The notes under the pieces: generated by a model | The model's input: the letters and a program-made list of their open reading frames with translations, nothing else | Told to the model about the DNA's origin: nothing | The model's database searches: none | Assembly (NCBI GenBank): GCA_963821815.1 | Contig: CAWGFG010000002.1 | Location: 682,001 to 746,000, forward strand | DNA: 64,000 nt | Reading direction: 5' to 3' | Source: JASGTU01 sp963821815 | GTDB taxonomy: Bacteria; Chloroflexota; Anaerolineae; Caldilineales; Caldilineaceae | Shown: piece by piece, positions 8,975 through 18,302 of the stretch | Layout of the letters: each line of letters begins with the position of its first letter | Numbering within the stretch: the first letter of the stretch is position 1 | Translations under genes and position numbers: made by a program

Positions 8975-10309
8975 ATGTCAGACGTCGTCATTTCTGTTGA
9001 GAACCTCTCGAAAGAGTATCGCCTGGGCACCATCGGGCATCGCACGCTGCGTCAGGATTTCGCACGCTGGTGGGCAAAGAAGCGTGGCCGACCAGATCCC
9101 TATCTGCGCATAGGCCAGAAGGATTACAGCAACCAGGAGGGTGAGAAGGTCTGGGCCCTGCGTGACATCAACATGCAGGTGAAGCAGGGCGAGATAGTCG
9201 GAATCATTGGACGCAACGGCGCGGGCAAGAGCACGCTGCTGAAGATCCTGTCACGTATCACGGCGCCGACGTCGGGTGAAGTTAAGATCAAGGGTCGCAT
9301 CGGTTCGTTGCTGGAGGTGGGCACCGGCTTTCATCCCGAGCTGACGGGCCGGGAGAACGTTTTCTTGAACGGCGCCATCCTTGGCATGACCAAAGAGGAA
9401 GTAGCCAGCAAGTTCGACGAGATAGTCGACTTTTCGGGTGTGGAGCAGTACATCGACACGCCGGTGAAGAGATACAGTAGTGGAATGCACGTGCGGCTGG
9501 CTTTCGCTGTGGCGGCTCACTTGGACCCGGAGATTCTTGTGGTGGATGAGGTGCTGGCGGTAGGTGATTTTAATTTTCAAAAGAAATGTCTTGGAAAGAT
9601 GGAAGATGTTAGTCACGCTGGTCGAACCGTGCTTTTTGTTTCTCACCAGATGTCTTCAATTACCAGGCTATGTCCTCGGACTCTATTGATCGGTGATGGT
9701 TATCTTGTTTTGGATGCAGACACGGCCGTAACTGTGGGTGAATATATCAGACCGTCGGGTTTCCGTTCGGGCACCAAGCGTTGGGAAAGTATTGACAATG
9801 CGCCTGGTAACGATATAGTTAAACTTACTGCAGTCCGCACGCGGGATACCTCTGGATATCAGGGTGACTCATATGATATCCGACTGCCAATAGCTGTAGA
9901 CGTGGAATATGTAGTCCTTGAACCTGGGCATGTGCTCTCGCCGAATCTGCATTTCTACAATGAGGAGGGTACTTACCTTTTCGTAACGCTTGACAGCGAC
10001 AAGGAATGGAAGCGACGGCCCAAGCCAAAGGGCAGGTATATCAGTACGGTATGGATTCCAGGTAATTATCTGTCGGAAGGTTCTGTGTTCGTTACTACTG
10101 CAATAAGCACGCAGGATCCTCACAGGGTGCATGTCTATGAACCGGATACGATAGTGTTCCAGGTTACCGATTCACTAGAAGGTGATTCAGCACGTGGAGA
10201 TTACGGGGGGCTGCTATATGGCGCAGTACGTCCGCTTCTTGAATGGACAACACACGGTCCTGACGCGTCACCAGGTTTACGTTTCCTAAGCTCTTCGCTT
10301 CGAAGTTAG
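8975..10309 (+). CDS. polysaccharide ABC transporter ATP-binding protein with Wzt-type C-terminal domain
   Basis: Cytoplasmic ATPase of the Wzm/Wzt exporter, 444 residues. Walker A GRNGAGKST is at about residues 79-87, the signature SSGMHVRLAFA at about 168 and Walker B ILVVDEVLAVGD at about 187. The H-loop lies in LFVSHQMSS. An insertion between residues 20 and 60 and the WALRDINMQV segment are typical of Wzt/TagH. The C-terminal region (about residues 270-430) is a beta-rich Wzt_C-like extension that in characterised systems recognises the terminal residue of the glycan. It is less conserved and more AT-rich than the ATPase part. It directly follows its permease. Confidence 0.92.
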   Translation: MSDVVISVENLSKEYRLGTIGHRTLRQDFARWWAKKRGRPDPYLRIGQKDYSNQEGEKVWALRDINMQVKQGEIVGIIGRNGAGKSTLLKILSRITAPTSGEVKIKGRIGSLLEVGTGFHPELTGRENVFLNGAILGMTKEEVASKFDEIVDFSGVEQYIDTPVKRYSSGMHVRLAFAVAAHLDPEILVVDEVLAVGDFNFQKKCLGKMEDVSHAGRTVLFVSHQMSSITRLCPRTLLIGDGYLVLDADTAVTVGEYIRPSGFRSGTKRWESIDNAPGNDIVKLTAVRTRDTSGYQGDSYDIRLPIAVDVEYVVLEPGHVLSPNLHFYNEEGTYLFVTLDSDKEWKRRPKPKGRYISTVWIPGNYLSEGSVFVTTAISTQDPHRVHVYEPDTIVFQVTDSLEGDSARGDYGGLLYGAVRPLLEWTTHGPDASPGLRFLSSSLRS

Positions 10310-10316
10310 GATTATC

Positions 10317-11489
10317 ATGACACGCCATTCACTTAACTGTGCGATGTTTCCCAATCCAGATTCTGATTTAGTTTGGGATCGCCACCATCATCCGTTCTTG
10401 AAAACAATTGCTAAGCACTTGGAGTTTCTCGGATGTCATTTCATGCAAAATCCGTCACATAATCGCACTCTATTGTGGCTTATTCGAAATTACCGGAATA
10501 TAGATGTCATCCATTTTCACTGGCCTGAGCAGATTTACCGACCAAGTAAGTCAGAAGATTCGCATACATTAATTAGTAGGGTTCTGAAACGCCTCGGGCT
10601 AGGCAGACTTATTACAGGTTATTGCCTCCTCCGGTACATGATCTTTCTGTATTTGTGCAGGATGACAGATACTCCTATTGTTTGGACTATACACGAACTA
10701 TATCCACACGGACAGACGCCCAGCCATCACTCGCAAATAGACTTTGTGGCGCGCCGTTTATTGGTGAATCATGCAGCGGCTTTAGTATTCAACTGTAATG
10801 AGGCACGTAGGCTTGCTTCAGAGGAATTCGTTATACGATGTGATACTACTATTGCACCTTTGGGAGGCTATCGAGATTTCTATCCCGATGGAATATCGGT
10901 TTCTGAAGCAAAGAAGTCTATGGGTATCAACGAACAAGACATAACTTTTTTGTATTTTGGAACGATGCGCCCTAATCGAAACCCTCTTGAACTTATTCAA
11001 TCCTTTCGCTCGGCGTCTTCGGAAATGCTGAAGCTTATCATTGTTGGTCAGTGCGGGGGGATGTTACGGAATCAGATCGAACTATCTGCTTGGGGCGATT
11101 GGCGAATTCGTTGTTTATGTCAGCTTGTCCCAAATGATCAGATCGCTACCCTGTTTAGGGCTTGTGACTTCCTTGTAATGCCAGGTAGCGAGTATGTAAC
11201 TTCGGCAGTTATTGTACTAGCTCTATCGTACGGGGTTCCCGTGATTACACCTCGGTACGGCTGCGCAATCGATATGGTTGGAGACGCTGGCATACTCTAC
11301 GATCCTTTTAGCAATACTGGTCTTGACGATGCAATTGCTCTTGCTATCAAAAACGGGGCGGAATCATATCGGGCTAGCGCGATAGAGCGTTCAGAGAGAC
11401 TTTGCTGGGATGACACTGCAAGAGGAGTTTTCGAAGCATATATGAAGGCTATCTCTAGGGGAGAGAGACGGTTCAATGTTCATTATTAA
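10317..11489 (+). CDS. glycosyltransferase, GT4-like (GumH-type)
   Basis: 390-residue GT-B glycosyltransferase. The N-terminal domain has the IDVIHFHWPEQIY segment (about residues 62-74) and a VWTIHELYPHG motif like that of mannosyltransferases of the GumH/GT94 group. The C-terminal domain shows FLYFGTMRPNRNPLELI and the late ACDFLVMPG...SAVIVLALSYGVPVI donor-binding region, where the usual Glu-x7-Glu motif is degenerate. It starts seven bases after the ATPase gene. The codons here are clearly more AT-rich than in the catabolic genes to the left. Donor and acceptor are not predictable. Confidence 0.78.
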   Translation: MTRHSLNCAMFPNPDSDLVWDRHHHPFLKTIAKHLEFLGCHFMQNPSHNRTLLWLIRNYRNIDVIHFHWPEQIYRPSKSEDSHTLISRVLKRLGLGRLITGYCLLRYMIFLYLCRMTDTPIVWTIHELYPHGQTPSHHSQIDFVARRLLVNHAAALVFNCNEARRLASEEFVIRCDTTIAPLGGYRDFYPDGISVSEAKKSMGINEQDITFLYFGTMRPNRNPLELIQSFRSASSEMLKLIIVGQCGGMLRNQIELSAWGDWRIRCLCQLVPNDQIATLFRACDFLVMPGSEYVTSAVIVLALSYGVPVITPRYGCAIDMVGDAGILYDPFSNTGLDDAIALAIKNGAESYRASAIERSERLCWDDTARGVFEAYMKAISRGERRFNVHY

Positions 11490-11539
11490 TTGTTCGTTGG
11501 CGTAACAGATTGACCCCTTTCGGAATGGTCAGCATTCCC

Positions 11540-12412
11540 ATGGTAGTCGTACAGTTGCGTGGCGGTATGGGGAATCAGCTTTTTCAATATGCTCTGGGGC
11601 GGCGGCTTGCCATCGAACGTAATGTGCCACTAAAGCTAGATACTTCCAGGTTGGATAGAGACCCACAGCGGCGATTTTCGTTGGACTGTTTTAGCTTTGA
11701 TGCCGATATCGCCACGTCAGATGACATTCAATGCACAAAAGGCGGGGATGGTATTCAAGGAAAACTAACACGCGGTTTGGACCGTTTGAAACCGTGTTAC
11801 CGGCGACATTGGGTGCGGGAGCAGAATCTCTCCTTTGACTCGAATGTGCAAAATGTTCCGAAATCTGTTTACCTGCAAGGATACTGGCAGAGCGAAAGAT
11901 ACTTCGATGTCTATGCTGAGGTAATCCGTCGAGATCTGCAATTTCGTGAACCGCCAAGTTCGATTAATTCAGCTCTTGCTGAAGAAATATTACAGTGTGA
12001 TTCGGTAAGCGTGCATATACGGCGCGGTGATTACGTCGGGAATACGAAAACCAATCGCATGCACGGCGTCTGCAGCGAAGAGTACTATCGGAAAGCTGTT
12101 GATGCGATAGCTGCACAGTTTACCAGTCCGCATCTGTATGTGTTTTCTGATGATATACCTTGGGTACGTGAGCACCTCAGTACTGCACATGATATGACGT
12201 ATGTAGATCACAATGGCCTGAAAAATGACTATGAAGATTTACGACTAATGAGCCTGTGCAGGCATCATATAATTGCTAACAGTACCTTTAGTTGGTGGGG
12301 TGCTTGGCTAAATAAAAATCCGTCAAAGATTGTCATTGCACCAAACAAATGGTACCGCTCGTCAGAATACGAGTCAATCGATATAGTTCCAGATAGTTGG
12401 CTACGAGTATGA
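11540..12412 (+). CDS. alpha-1,2-fucosyltransferase family protein (GT11)
   Basis: GT11-family fucosyltransferase, about 290 residues, which would add fucose from GDP-fucose to the surface glycan. The opening motif VVVQLRGGMGNQLFQYALG is diagnostic. VSVHIRRGDYV (about residue 155), with the HxRRxDY donor-binding motif, and the C-terminal ANSTFSWWGAWLN complete the family set. In-frame TTG (11510) and ATG (11525) starts also exist. I chose the ATG at 11540 because family members begin right at the beta-strand preceding GGMGNQ. The downstream GT2 gene begins four bases after the stop. Confidence 0.9.
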   Translation: MVVVQLRGGMGNQLFQYALGRRLAIERNVPLKLDTSRLDRDPQRRFSLDCFSFDADIATSDDIQCTKGGDGIQGKLTRGLDRLKPCYRRHWVREQNLSFDSNVQNVPKSVYLQGYWQSERYFDVYAEVIRRDLQFREPPSSINSALAEEILQCDSVSVHIRRGDYVGNTKTNRMHGVCSEEYYRKAVDAIAAQFTSPHLYVFSDDIPWVREHLSTAHDMTYVDHNGLKNDYEDLRLMSLCRHHIIANSTFSWWGAWLNKNPSKIVIAPNKWYRSSEYESIDIVPDSWLRV

Positions 12413-12415
12413 ACA

Positions 12416-13384
12416 GTGATAAAACTTAGCGTAGTCATTTGCACTTACAATCGGGCTGACCTTTTGGAAGGAGCATTGCATTCTGTTTGCATGCAAGCAG
12501 TCGATCCAGCCCTGTATGAGGTGATCATTGTCGACAATAATTCTAGCGACAATACAAAGGAGGTCGTTACTAGGTACGCGGGTCAATACTCAAATGTACG
12601 ATATGTTCTAGAGACAAATGTGGGTTTGTCGCACGCACGCAACCGAGGGTGGCGTGAGGCTATCAGCGATTACGTAGCGTATACCGATGATGACTGTGTC
12701 GTGCCACCCCACTGGGTGGCTGTTGCACTGGAGATTGTGAGAACTCGTAGACCGGACGTGTTTGGCGGTCCATATCGTGCGTATTACACGACGAAGAAGC
12801 CAAAATGGTATAAGGATAAGTATGGTTCAGGGGAACACGGCGATCGAGCCCAAATATTGCCAGAAGGCAGTTTTCTGGCGGGATGTAATATGTTCGTGTC
12901 ATCTGCTGTATTGAGGAGTCTGAATGGCTTCGATACTAGGTTTGGGATGACAGGATATCGAATCGGATACGGTGAGGATACAGATATTCAAATTCGAGCT
13001 ATGCAACTTGGTACCACTAAAGGCATACTCTATGATCCAAGGCTTAAATTACTGCACCATGTTCGTTCTGACCAAATGAAGTTGTCATGGTTGGCTAGAG
13101 CAGCCATTGCAAAGGGTCGATTCAAGTATTGGTTATCTGCAGAACCTACAGAGCGCGTTCGATTCAGTTACTGTCACGCATTAGCTGCACTAACTAAAGT
13201 AATCGTACGAATAATTATTGATATAGTTAGCGGACTCCTACAGCGCGACCATATAGAGTTCCCATATTACCATAATTATCTTGTTGAGCGGGTCTTTTGG
13301 CGTCTGGCCGGGTTCGGCCGTTTACAAGCCCGCTATCGACAGTACCTAGAAAGCCAAGCGAATCAGTCACGGATGAGTCAGTGA
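12416..13384 (+). CDS. glycosyltransferase family 2
   Basis: 322-residue GT-A enzyme beginning with a GTG codon. The N-terminal strand and NDP-binding region read LSVVICTYNRADLLEGAL. IIVDNNSSDNT follows, and the metal-binding motif is YTDDDCVVP (about residues 91-99). The EDTDIQIRA motif near residue 190 corresponds to the catalytic ED region. The C-terminal third has amphipathic segments that could lie on the membrane. It sits four bases after the fucosyltransferase and is probably co-transcribed. It resembles the GT2 at 14155 in architecture. Confidence 0.9.
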   Translation: MIKLSVVICTYNRADLLEGALHSVCMQAVDPALYEVIIVDNNSSDNTKEVVTRYAGQYSNVRYVLETNVGLSHARNRGWREAISDYVAYTDDDCVVPPHWVAVALEIVRTRRPDVFGGPYRAYYTTKKPKWYKDKYGSGEHGDRAQILPEGSFLAGCNMFVSSAVLRSLNGFDTRFGMTGYRIGYGEDTDIQIRAMQLGTTKGILYDPRLKLLHHVRSDQMKLSWLARAAIAKGRFKYWLSAEPTERVRFSYCHALAALTKVIVRIIIDIVSGLLQRDHIEFPYYHNYLVERVFWRLAGFGRLQARYRQYLESQANQSRMSQ

Positions 13385-13404
13385 AGAAGGACCATAGCTA
13401 GGTT

Positions 13405-14097
13405 ATGGATTCAATCGAATCGAAAATTATCTTCAGAATCCGGTTGTGGAATATCCTAAGGCAAATTGATACGAAATTAATCGCGAATACGCGTCAAAAA
13501 TATGCTGGAACGGACTGGTACGATAGCAAACATTGGAACGTACGTTCGAGGGTTGCGCTTGCTCTCGGGCACGCATATGGCCTCAATTTGCATCGAACCA
13601 AGAATCATCGCGTATTGGATATTGGAACAGGATGTGGCTACTTCCCATTTGTCTGCAAACAACTAGGACATTCTGCCACGGGATATGATATGTTTGTTCC
13701 AATGTACAAGGATGTTGTGGATATATTAGAGGTGCAGTGGCAGGAAGCCGAAATCCGTGCATTCCAGGAGTTACCGAAGCCGACAGAACGGTATGATCTA
13801 GTAACTGCAATCCTAGTTTTCTTTGATCAGCATCATACTGAAAATACGTGGGGAACCGCCGAGTGGACATTCTTTTTGGATGATTTAGCAACAAACCAGC
13901 TTTCTGATTGCGGAATAATCTATCTAAACTTAGTTAGTACACAGAAGACCGAGTATTCAATCGATCCAGATTTGGGTCAATTGTTTCATTATTATGGCGC
14001 TGAAATATCGGGGACAAGTGTGAAGACTACTGCACATTCTGTGCGAAATGTACGCCTGATTAAGGACAATTCGTGCCCTAGTATGCTGGCCACGTGA
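13405..14097 (+). CDS. class I SAM-dependent methyltransferase
   Basis: 230-residue methyltransferase. The SAM-binding motif I, VLDIGTGCGYFPFVC, lies at about residues 69-83, with the acidic end of motif II at ATGYDM. A YDLVTAILVFFD segment (about 130-141) corresponds to motif IV. It lies inside the polysaccharide locus between two GT2 genes, so O-methylation of a sugar or of the chain end is likely. The Wzt-type ATPase with an extended C-terminal domain would fit a chain-terminating modification, but that is inference. Confidence 0.82.
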   Translation: MDSIESKIIFRIRLWNILRQIDTKLIANTRQKYAGTDWYDSKHWNVRSRVALALGHAYGLNLHRTKNHRVLDIGTGCGYFPFVCKQLGHSATGYDMFVPMYKDVVDILEVQWQEAEIRAFQELPKPTERYDLVTAILVFFDQHHTENTWGTAEWTFFLDDLATNQLSDCGIIYLNLVSTQKTEYSIDPDLGQLFHYYGAEISGTSVKTTAHSVRNVRLIKDNSCPSMLAT

Positions 14098-14154
14098 TAG
14101 GTACTAGTCAGCGGGAGCGTCATTGTTCCAGGCAGTCATCCTTAAGGAAAATCG

Positions 14155-15120
14155 ATGCATCGTGATAGTGCGGTGTCAAGTACTAGCCAATCAATGGATT
14201 CGGGTACATGTTTAGCTAGTGTGATAGTGGTAACTAGAAATCGTGCTTCGTCCTTGGCGGTTGCACTTGCCAGCCTAAGGGCTCAAAGTTACGAGAACTA
14301 CGAGATCATCGTAGTAAATAATGGCTCCACCGATCAGACACAAGCAGTAATTGATGCATATGGTGCGCAAACAGTTTTCGTCCCGAGTAGATTGGGTATA
14401 GGTTTCTGTCGCAATCGTGGAGTGGAAGCTGCGAGAGGTGAAGTAATTGCATTCACTGATGATGATTGCGTTCCGGTCAGATCTTGGCTAAGTGCTTTTG
14501 TGTCTAGGTTCAACAAAGAGCCTGATATTGGCTGTCTAGGCGGTCATATAATCAATATAGGCTATGAAGGTGCCAAGGCGAACAAAGGTCGTACAAGGTA
14601 TGTTAGGAATGGGATACTTGAGTTTGTAGCAGATCCTTATGACGCCGAATTTTATGGTAATGCCAACTTAGCGTTTCGTCGCCTCATACTAGAGGTAACG
14701 GGTAACTATGATCCCTTCTTTAATACCATGGCAGAGATCGATTTACAGACGCGACTACGTCGCCATGGATATAGGGTAGAATACGAACCTGGGGCAAAGG
14801 TGGAACATCATCATCGGGGTGTATTTCTGAAGAACCGCTACTTATTCTTTGGCCCAGAACTGGTCCGGCTATATTATTGTATGAAGCACACACGCCCCAC
14901 TTCGGCTATTCAATGGTTTGAATTTCTAGCGTATGACTTGCGTTTACTTCGCAAGGAGCTTGTGCGAGAGCTTCGTTTGATTGCATGGACAATTGTTAAA
15001 CGACGGCCTGATCGCTTACCTCACGCATTGATCGGTTTGTTCAACAGTGTTTCGGCGCGCATAGCTATTCCGTGGATAATTGGAAGAGTAGATTCTCCTT
15101 TTAACTGCAAATATCGATAG
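14155..15120 (+). CDS. glycosyltransferase family 2
   Basis: 321-residue GT-A glycosyltransferase. It has SVIVVTRNRASSLAVAL, IIVVNNGSTDQT and the DxD-type metal site FTDDDCVPV at about residues 100-108. AEIDLQTRLRRHGYRVEY near residue 200 is the later conserved region. It follows the methyltransferase by 57 bp and uses an ATG after GGAAAATCG, a weak SD. Composition is AT-rich like the neighbouring genes. The specific sugar is unknown. Confidence 0.9.
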   Translation: MHRDSAVSSTSQSMDSGTCLASVIVVTRNRASSLAVALASLRAQSYENYEIIVVNNGSTDQTQAVIDAYGAQTVFVPSRLGIGFCRNRGVEAARGEVIAFTDDDCVPVRSWLSAFVSRFNKEPDIGCLGGHIINIGYEGAKANKGRTRYVRNGILEFVADPYDAEFYGNANLAFRRLILEVTGNYDPFFNTMAEIDLQTRLRRHGYRVEYEPGAKVEHHHRGVFLKNRYLFFGPELVRLYYCMKHTRPTSAIQWFEFLAYDLRLLRKELVRELRLIAWTIVKRRPDRLPHALIGLFNSVSARIAIPWIIGRVDSPFNCKYR

Positions 15121-15174
15121 TATTTGCGTTGTCTACTACTGAACAGTTATTTTGGAGCGAGTAGTTTATTCTCA

Positions 15175-16317
15175 GTGAAGATTTGCTATGTTGCCGATTC
15201 TATTATTCCCTCTCGCACCGCCAATAGCATCCATGTGATGAAGATGTGCGCCGCTCTTGGCGAATTAGGACATAATGTTCTGCTACTTGTGCCAAAGCGG
15301 AATACCAGTGAGGATAGTGTTGATAATCTATACACTTATTACGGAGTAAGTGATTCATTCGAAATTCACAGAAATGCAACGCCCTATTGGCATAAATACC
15401 GCCTGGCATACTTCTCGCTCGGCCTCACCTCTCTAGCGCTTCGAACACGCCCTGATCTAGTTTATACGCGTACCATGGGTGTTGCTTGGGGCTTGACCAA
15501 CATATTTCATCGGCCTGTACTTTATGAAACGCATCAGCCTTGGACAAAGAGCGGCCGGCAGCAAAGTCTGTTTCGACAAACTATTAACAGCCGTTCTCTG
15601 CTTGCCTTGGTCGTTATTACGCAAGCTCTAGACTCAATGCTTACATATCGACCTAAATACGCCAATGTACTTGTTGCACATGATGGGGTCGATGACTCGG
15701 CTTTAGGCAACAAAATGAGCAAAATGGAGGCAAGATCAAGACTCGGGCTAGATGTTGGCCAGAGTTCGTTAGCTGTCTATACTGGTCACATGTATAAAGG
15801 CAGAGGAGTCGAACTAATCATTGAGCTTGCCCAGAAGCTATCCACTCATGAATTTATACTTGTTGGCGGTACAGAGAAGGATATTGCTCATTACCGCGGT
15901 TTGAGTGGCGATCGCACGAACCTTCATTTTATTGGATTCGTACCGCCTAGTGAAGTTAGTCTATATTTGCATGCCGCAGACGTGTTATTGATGCCGTATG
16001 CAGATATAGTAGAGACTGCTAGTGGCGCAAGCACAGGCGCCTGGGCTTCGCCCATGAAGATGTTTGAGTATATGGCTTCATGGCGACCGATTATTTCATC
16101 CACACTACCGGTGTTGAAGGAAGTACTGAGGGACGGTGAGAACGCCCTCTTGCTTTCGTATGATCGACCTGATCTCTGGTGTGACGCATTACTTCAATTG
16201 AAGGCAGTTTCAGAGATTGGTGAAAGACTTGCAAGGCAGGCTCTAGAGGATGTTCGGAAGTATACATGGAAGAATCGTGCTCAGCGGATACTCGATAAAG
16301 TTGGTCCGCGGTTATGA
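15175..16317 (+). CDS. glycosyltransferase family 4
   Basis: GT-B glycosyltransferase, about 380 residues. The N-terminal acceptor domain begins KICYVADSIIPSRTANSIH. The C-terminal donor domain has AVYTGHMYKGRGVELI, LHFIGFVPPSEV, ADVLLMPYAD and SPMKMFEYMASWRPII, which includes the usual E-x-M...P segment. A TTG at 15124 is in frame and would add 17 residues. I prefer the GTG at 15175, which places the start directly before the first beta-strand as in the family. Its last four bases overlap the start of the GT2 pseudogene. Confidence 0.85.
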   Translation: MKICYVADSIIPSRTANSIHVMKMCAALGELGHNVLLLVPKRNTSEDSVDNLYTYYGVSDSFEIHRNATPYWHKYRLAYFSLGLTSLALRTRPDLVYTRTMGVAWGLTNIFHRPVLYETHQPWTKSGRQQSLFRQTINSRSLLALVVITQALDSMLTYRPKYANVLVAHDGVDDSALGNKMSKMEARSRLGLDVGQSSLAVYTGHMYKGRGVELIIELAQKLSTHEFILVGGTEKDIAHYRGLSGDRTNLHFIGFVPPSEVSLYLHAADVLLMPYADIVETASGASTGAWASPMKMFEYMASWRPIISSTLPVLKEVLRDGENALLLSYDRPDLWCDALLQLKAVSEIGERLARQALEDVRKYTWKNRAQRILDKVGPRL

Positions 16318-17141
16318 TGCAACCGTATGACGCGTTTGCTAGGACCTACAACTGTCCCGAGATTCTCAGCAAAACGCTGCGTTTAATCTTTAGTCAGAGT
16401 CTTCCTCCCGAATGTTTGATTATTATTGATAACGGTGATGGTGAGCGAACAAAAGCCCTTGTACCAGAATTGCAGTGGCCACAGATAATCCACGTATCAA
16501 CAGGCGATAGTCTAGGTCCTGGCCTTGGCGCCAGCATGGGGCTTTCGCTAGTACAGAAGGGTTGAGTGGTGAGGTCGCAGCGGTTGCAGCGGTCGGTCAA
16601 CGGTTCGACTGGAGGCAAGGTGTTGTTGAGCGCCTATCGGACGAAGAGCTTGCTGGTCCGGTGAGCATTGACGTTTCCGGTGGCAATGGGCAGATGATTG
16701 TAGCGAGTCGGGTTGTCCAAGATATAGGTCTACTGCATGGAGAGCTATTTATTGATTTCGAGGACGCGGAATTCTGCCTATGAATGCGTCGAGCAGGTTA
16801 TTGTCTACTTGTTGATGGTGATTTGATGTGAGAATATCGCAAAATAAGCGGTCGGATCGGCTTTCAGAGGCATAGTGCGCCGACGTATTCACTTCCCATT
16901 GGCGGATTATGGAGGCGCTACTATTCAACTCGCAATTATATCTGTGTTGCGGAAATACTACGGAAGTCCTGATTTAGCGCACCGTGAATTCTTCCGCTCG
17001 CTATTGCGCACCTGTTCTTCCTGGAAAAAAGGTCTTCACTACGGGTATCGGTTTAGCGTGATGCAATTGCGCGGCATAGCCTATGGTTATCGCGGACGAA
17101 TGGGGCGTACTGTTCTTCCACGGCTGAAATATGGCGAATAG
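16314..17141 (+). pseudogene. decayed glycosyltransferase family 2 gene
   Basis: Remnant of a GT2 enzyme, now in several pieces. The first piece (16314-16565) has YNCPEILSKTLRLIFSQS, IIIDNGDGE and the start of the GASMGLSL region. The segment that should carry the DxD metal site is absent. The second piece resumes with VGQRFDWRQGVV and LFIDFEDAEFCL. It is then cut by TGA at 16781-16783, where the family has Arg, and again by TGA at 16829-16831. The same frame still spells RRAGYCLLVDGDLM and WRRYYSTRNYI beyond them. One extra base near 16940 shifts the end, LRKYYGSPDLAHREFFRSL, into another frame. Catalytic deletion plus two stops make this a true pseudogene. Confidence 0.82.
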
Positions 17142-18297
17142 CAAATCAATACGCGTTCTATATTTGGTTGACACGCTTGAAGTTGGCGGCACGGAAAGAA
17201 GCTTGTTGGCTTTGTTGCCGCGTCTCTCGAATTCAGCCAGTCTTGTGTGCCAACTCTATCCTGGAAGTTCATTGAAATTTGCATACAATGCAGCTGGAAT
17301 AAAGGTAGTCTCAATGCAACTAACCGGACGTTATTCATTTGCGATTGCCGTTCGACGGATACTAACCTTGATTGATAAGTATCAGCCACACATAATTCAT
17401 TCATCGCTATTTAGGTCAAATATCGTTTCACGCTTTGCCGGCCTGCTATCTGGTCGCACCATTGTGAATAGCTGGGTCAATGATTCGTATGCAGACATAA
17501 GATATCTGCGACTAGGTACTGCTGGAGCTCGTAAGCTTCGGATGATACAGGCCCTGGATTGGGCAACATCCTCCTTGGTAACGCTATTCTTGGCGAACTC
17601 CCGTGCTGTGCGTGATGCTAACTGTCGTAAGCTTAGGATTCCGTATAGTAGTACCGCAATCATTTATCGAGGTCGGTCAATAGAAGATTATCGTCCAGTG
17701 TGTGGACGCGAAGTTATGGTCTTGCGCGATGAACTGCATTTACCGATGGATACTAAGGTAATTCTCAATGTCGGACGTTTGACGTCGGCAAAGAATCAAA
17801 TCGATCTTCTTCGCGCAATGCCGATGGTAGTGCAAGAGACTCCTACATGTCGTTTGATAATTGCAGGCGGCGGCGATCAATATCAATTGTTGGCGCGTGC
17901 AATTGATCAACTCGGACTCACAGAGCATGTTTCTTTACTCGGCAATCGCGATGATATCGCAAGGCTATATCGCGTAGCGGACTTGTTTGTCCTTCCGTCA
18001 CTTTATGAGGGTCATCCTGGCGCTATGGTGGAGGCAATGATAGCTGGCCTACCCATTGTGGCATCGGATATTCCTGTTCACCGCGAGGTGCTTATGAATG
18101 GGGCGCTCGGCGAATTAGCGTCGCTAGACGACATTGCATCCCTCGCGCAGAAGATCATCATTTTACTTAACCAGAAGGAACACGCGAAAAACCTTGCGGC
18201 ATGTGCTCGAGCAAGTGCTCTACAGCGGTTTGACATCAATAAAATCGCAGTACTGCATGACGAACTCTATGCATCGCTAGCCGCTAGACAAGGATAA
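17131..18297 (+). CDS. glycosyltransferase family 4
   Basis: 388-residue GT-B enzyme. It starts inside the last bases of the GT2 pseudogene. The N-terminal region has VLYLVDTLEVGGTERSLLAL, the nucleotide-sugar enzyme opening typical of GT4. The C-terminal domain has ILNVGRLTSAKNQIDLLRAM, LLGNRDDIARLYRVADLFVL and SLYEGHPGAMVEAMIAGLPI, with the E-x7-E donor motif. Codon use is AT-rich like the rest of this block. The following GT4 gene begins six bases after its stop. Confidence 0.9.
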   Translation: MANSKSIRVLYLVDTLEVGGTERSLLALLPRLSNSASLVCQLYPGSSLKFAYNAAGIKVVSMQLTGRYSFAIAVRRILTLIDKYQPHIIHSSLFRSNIVSRFAGLLSGRTIVNSWVNDSYADIRYLRLGTAGARKLRMIQALDWATSSLVTLFLANSRAVRDANCRKLRIPYSSTAIIYRGRSIEDYRPVCGREVMVLRDELHLPMDTKVILNVGRLTSAKNQIDLLRAMPMVVQETPTCRLIIAGGGDQYQLLARAIDQLGLTEHVSLLGNRDDIARLYRVADLFVLPSLYEGHPGAMVEAMIAGLPIVASDIPVHREVLMNGALGELASLDDIASLAQKIIILLNQKEHAKNLAACARASALQRFDINKIAVLHDELYASLAARQG

Positions 18298-18302
18298 CGG
18301 TC

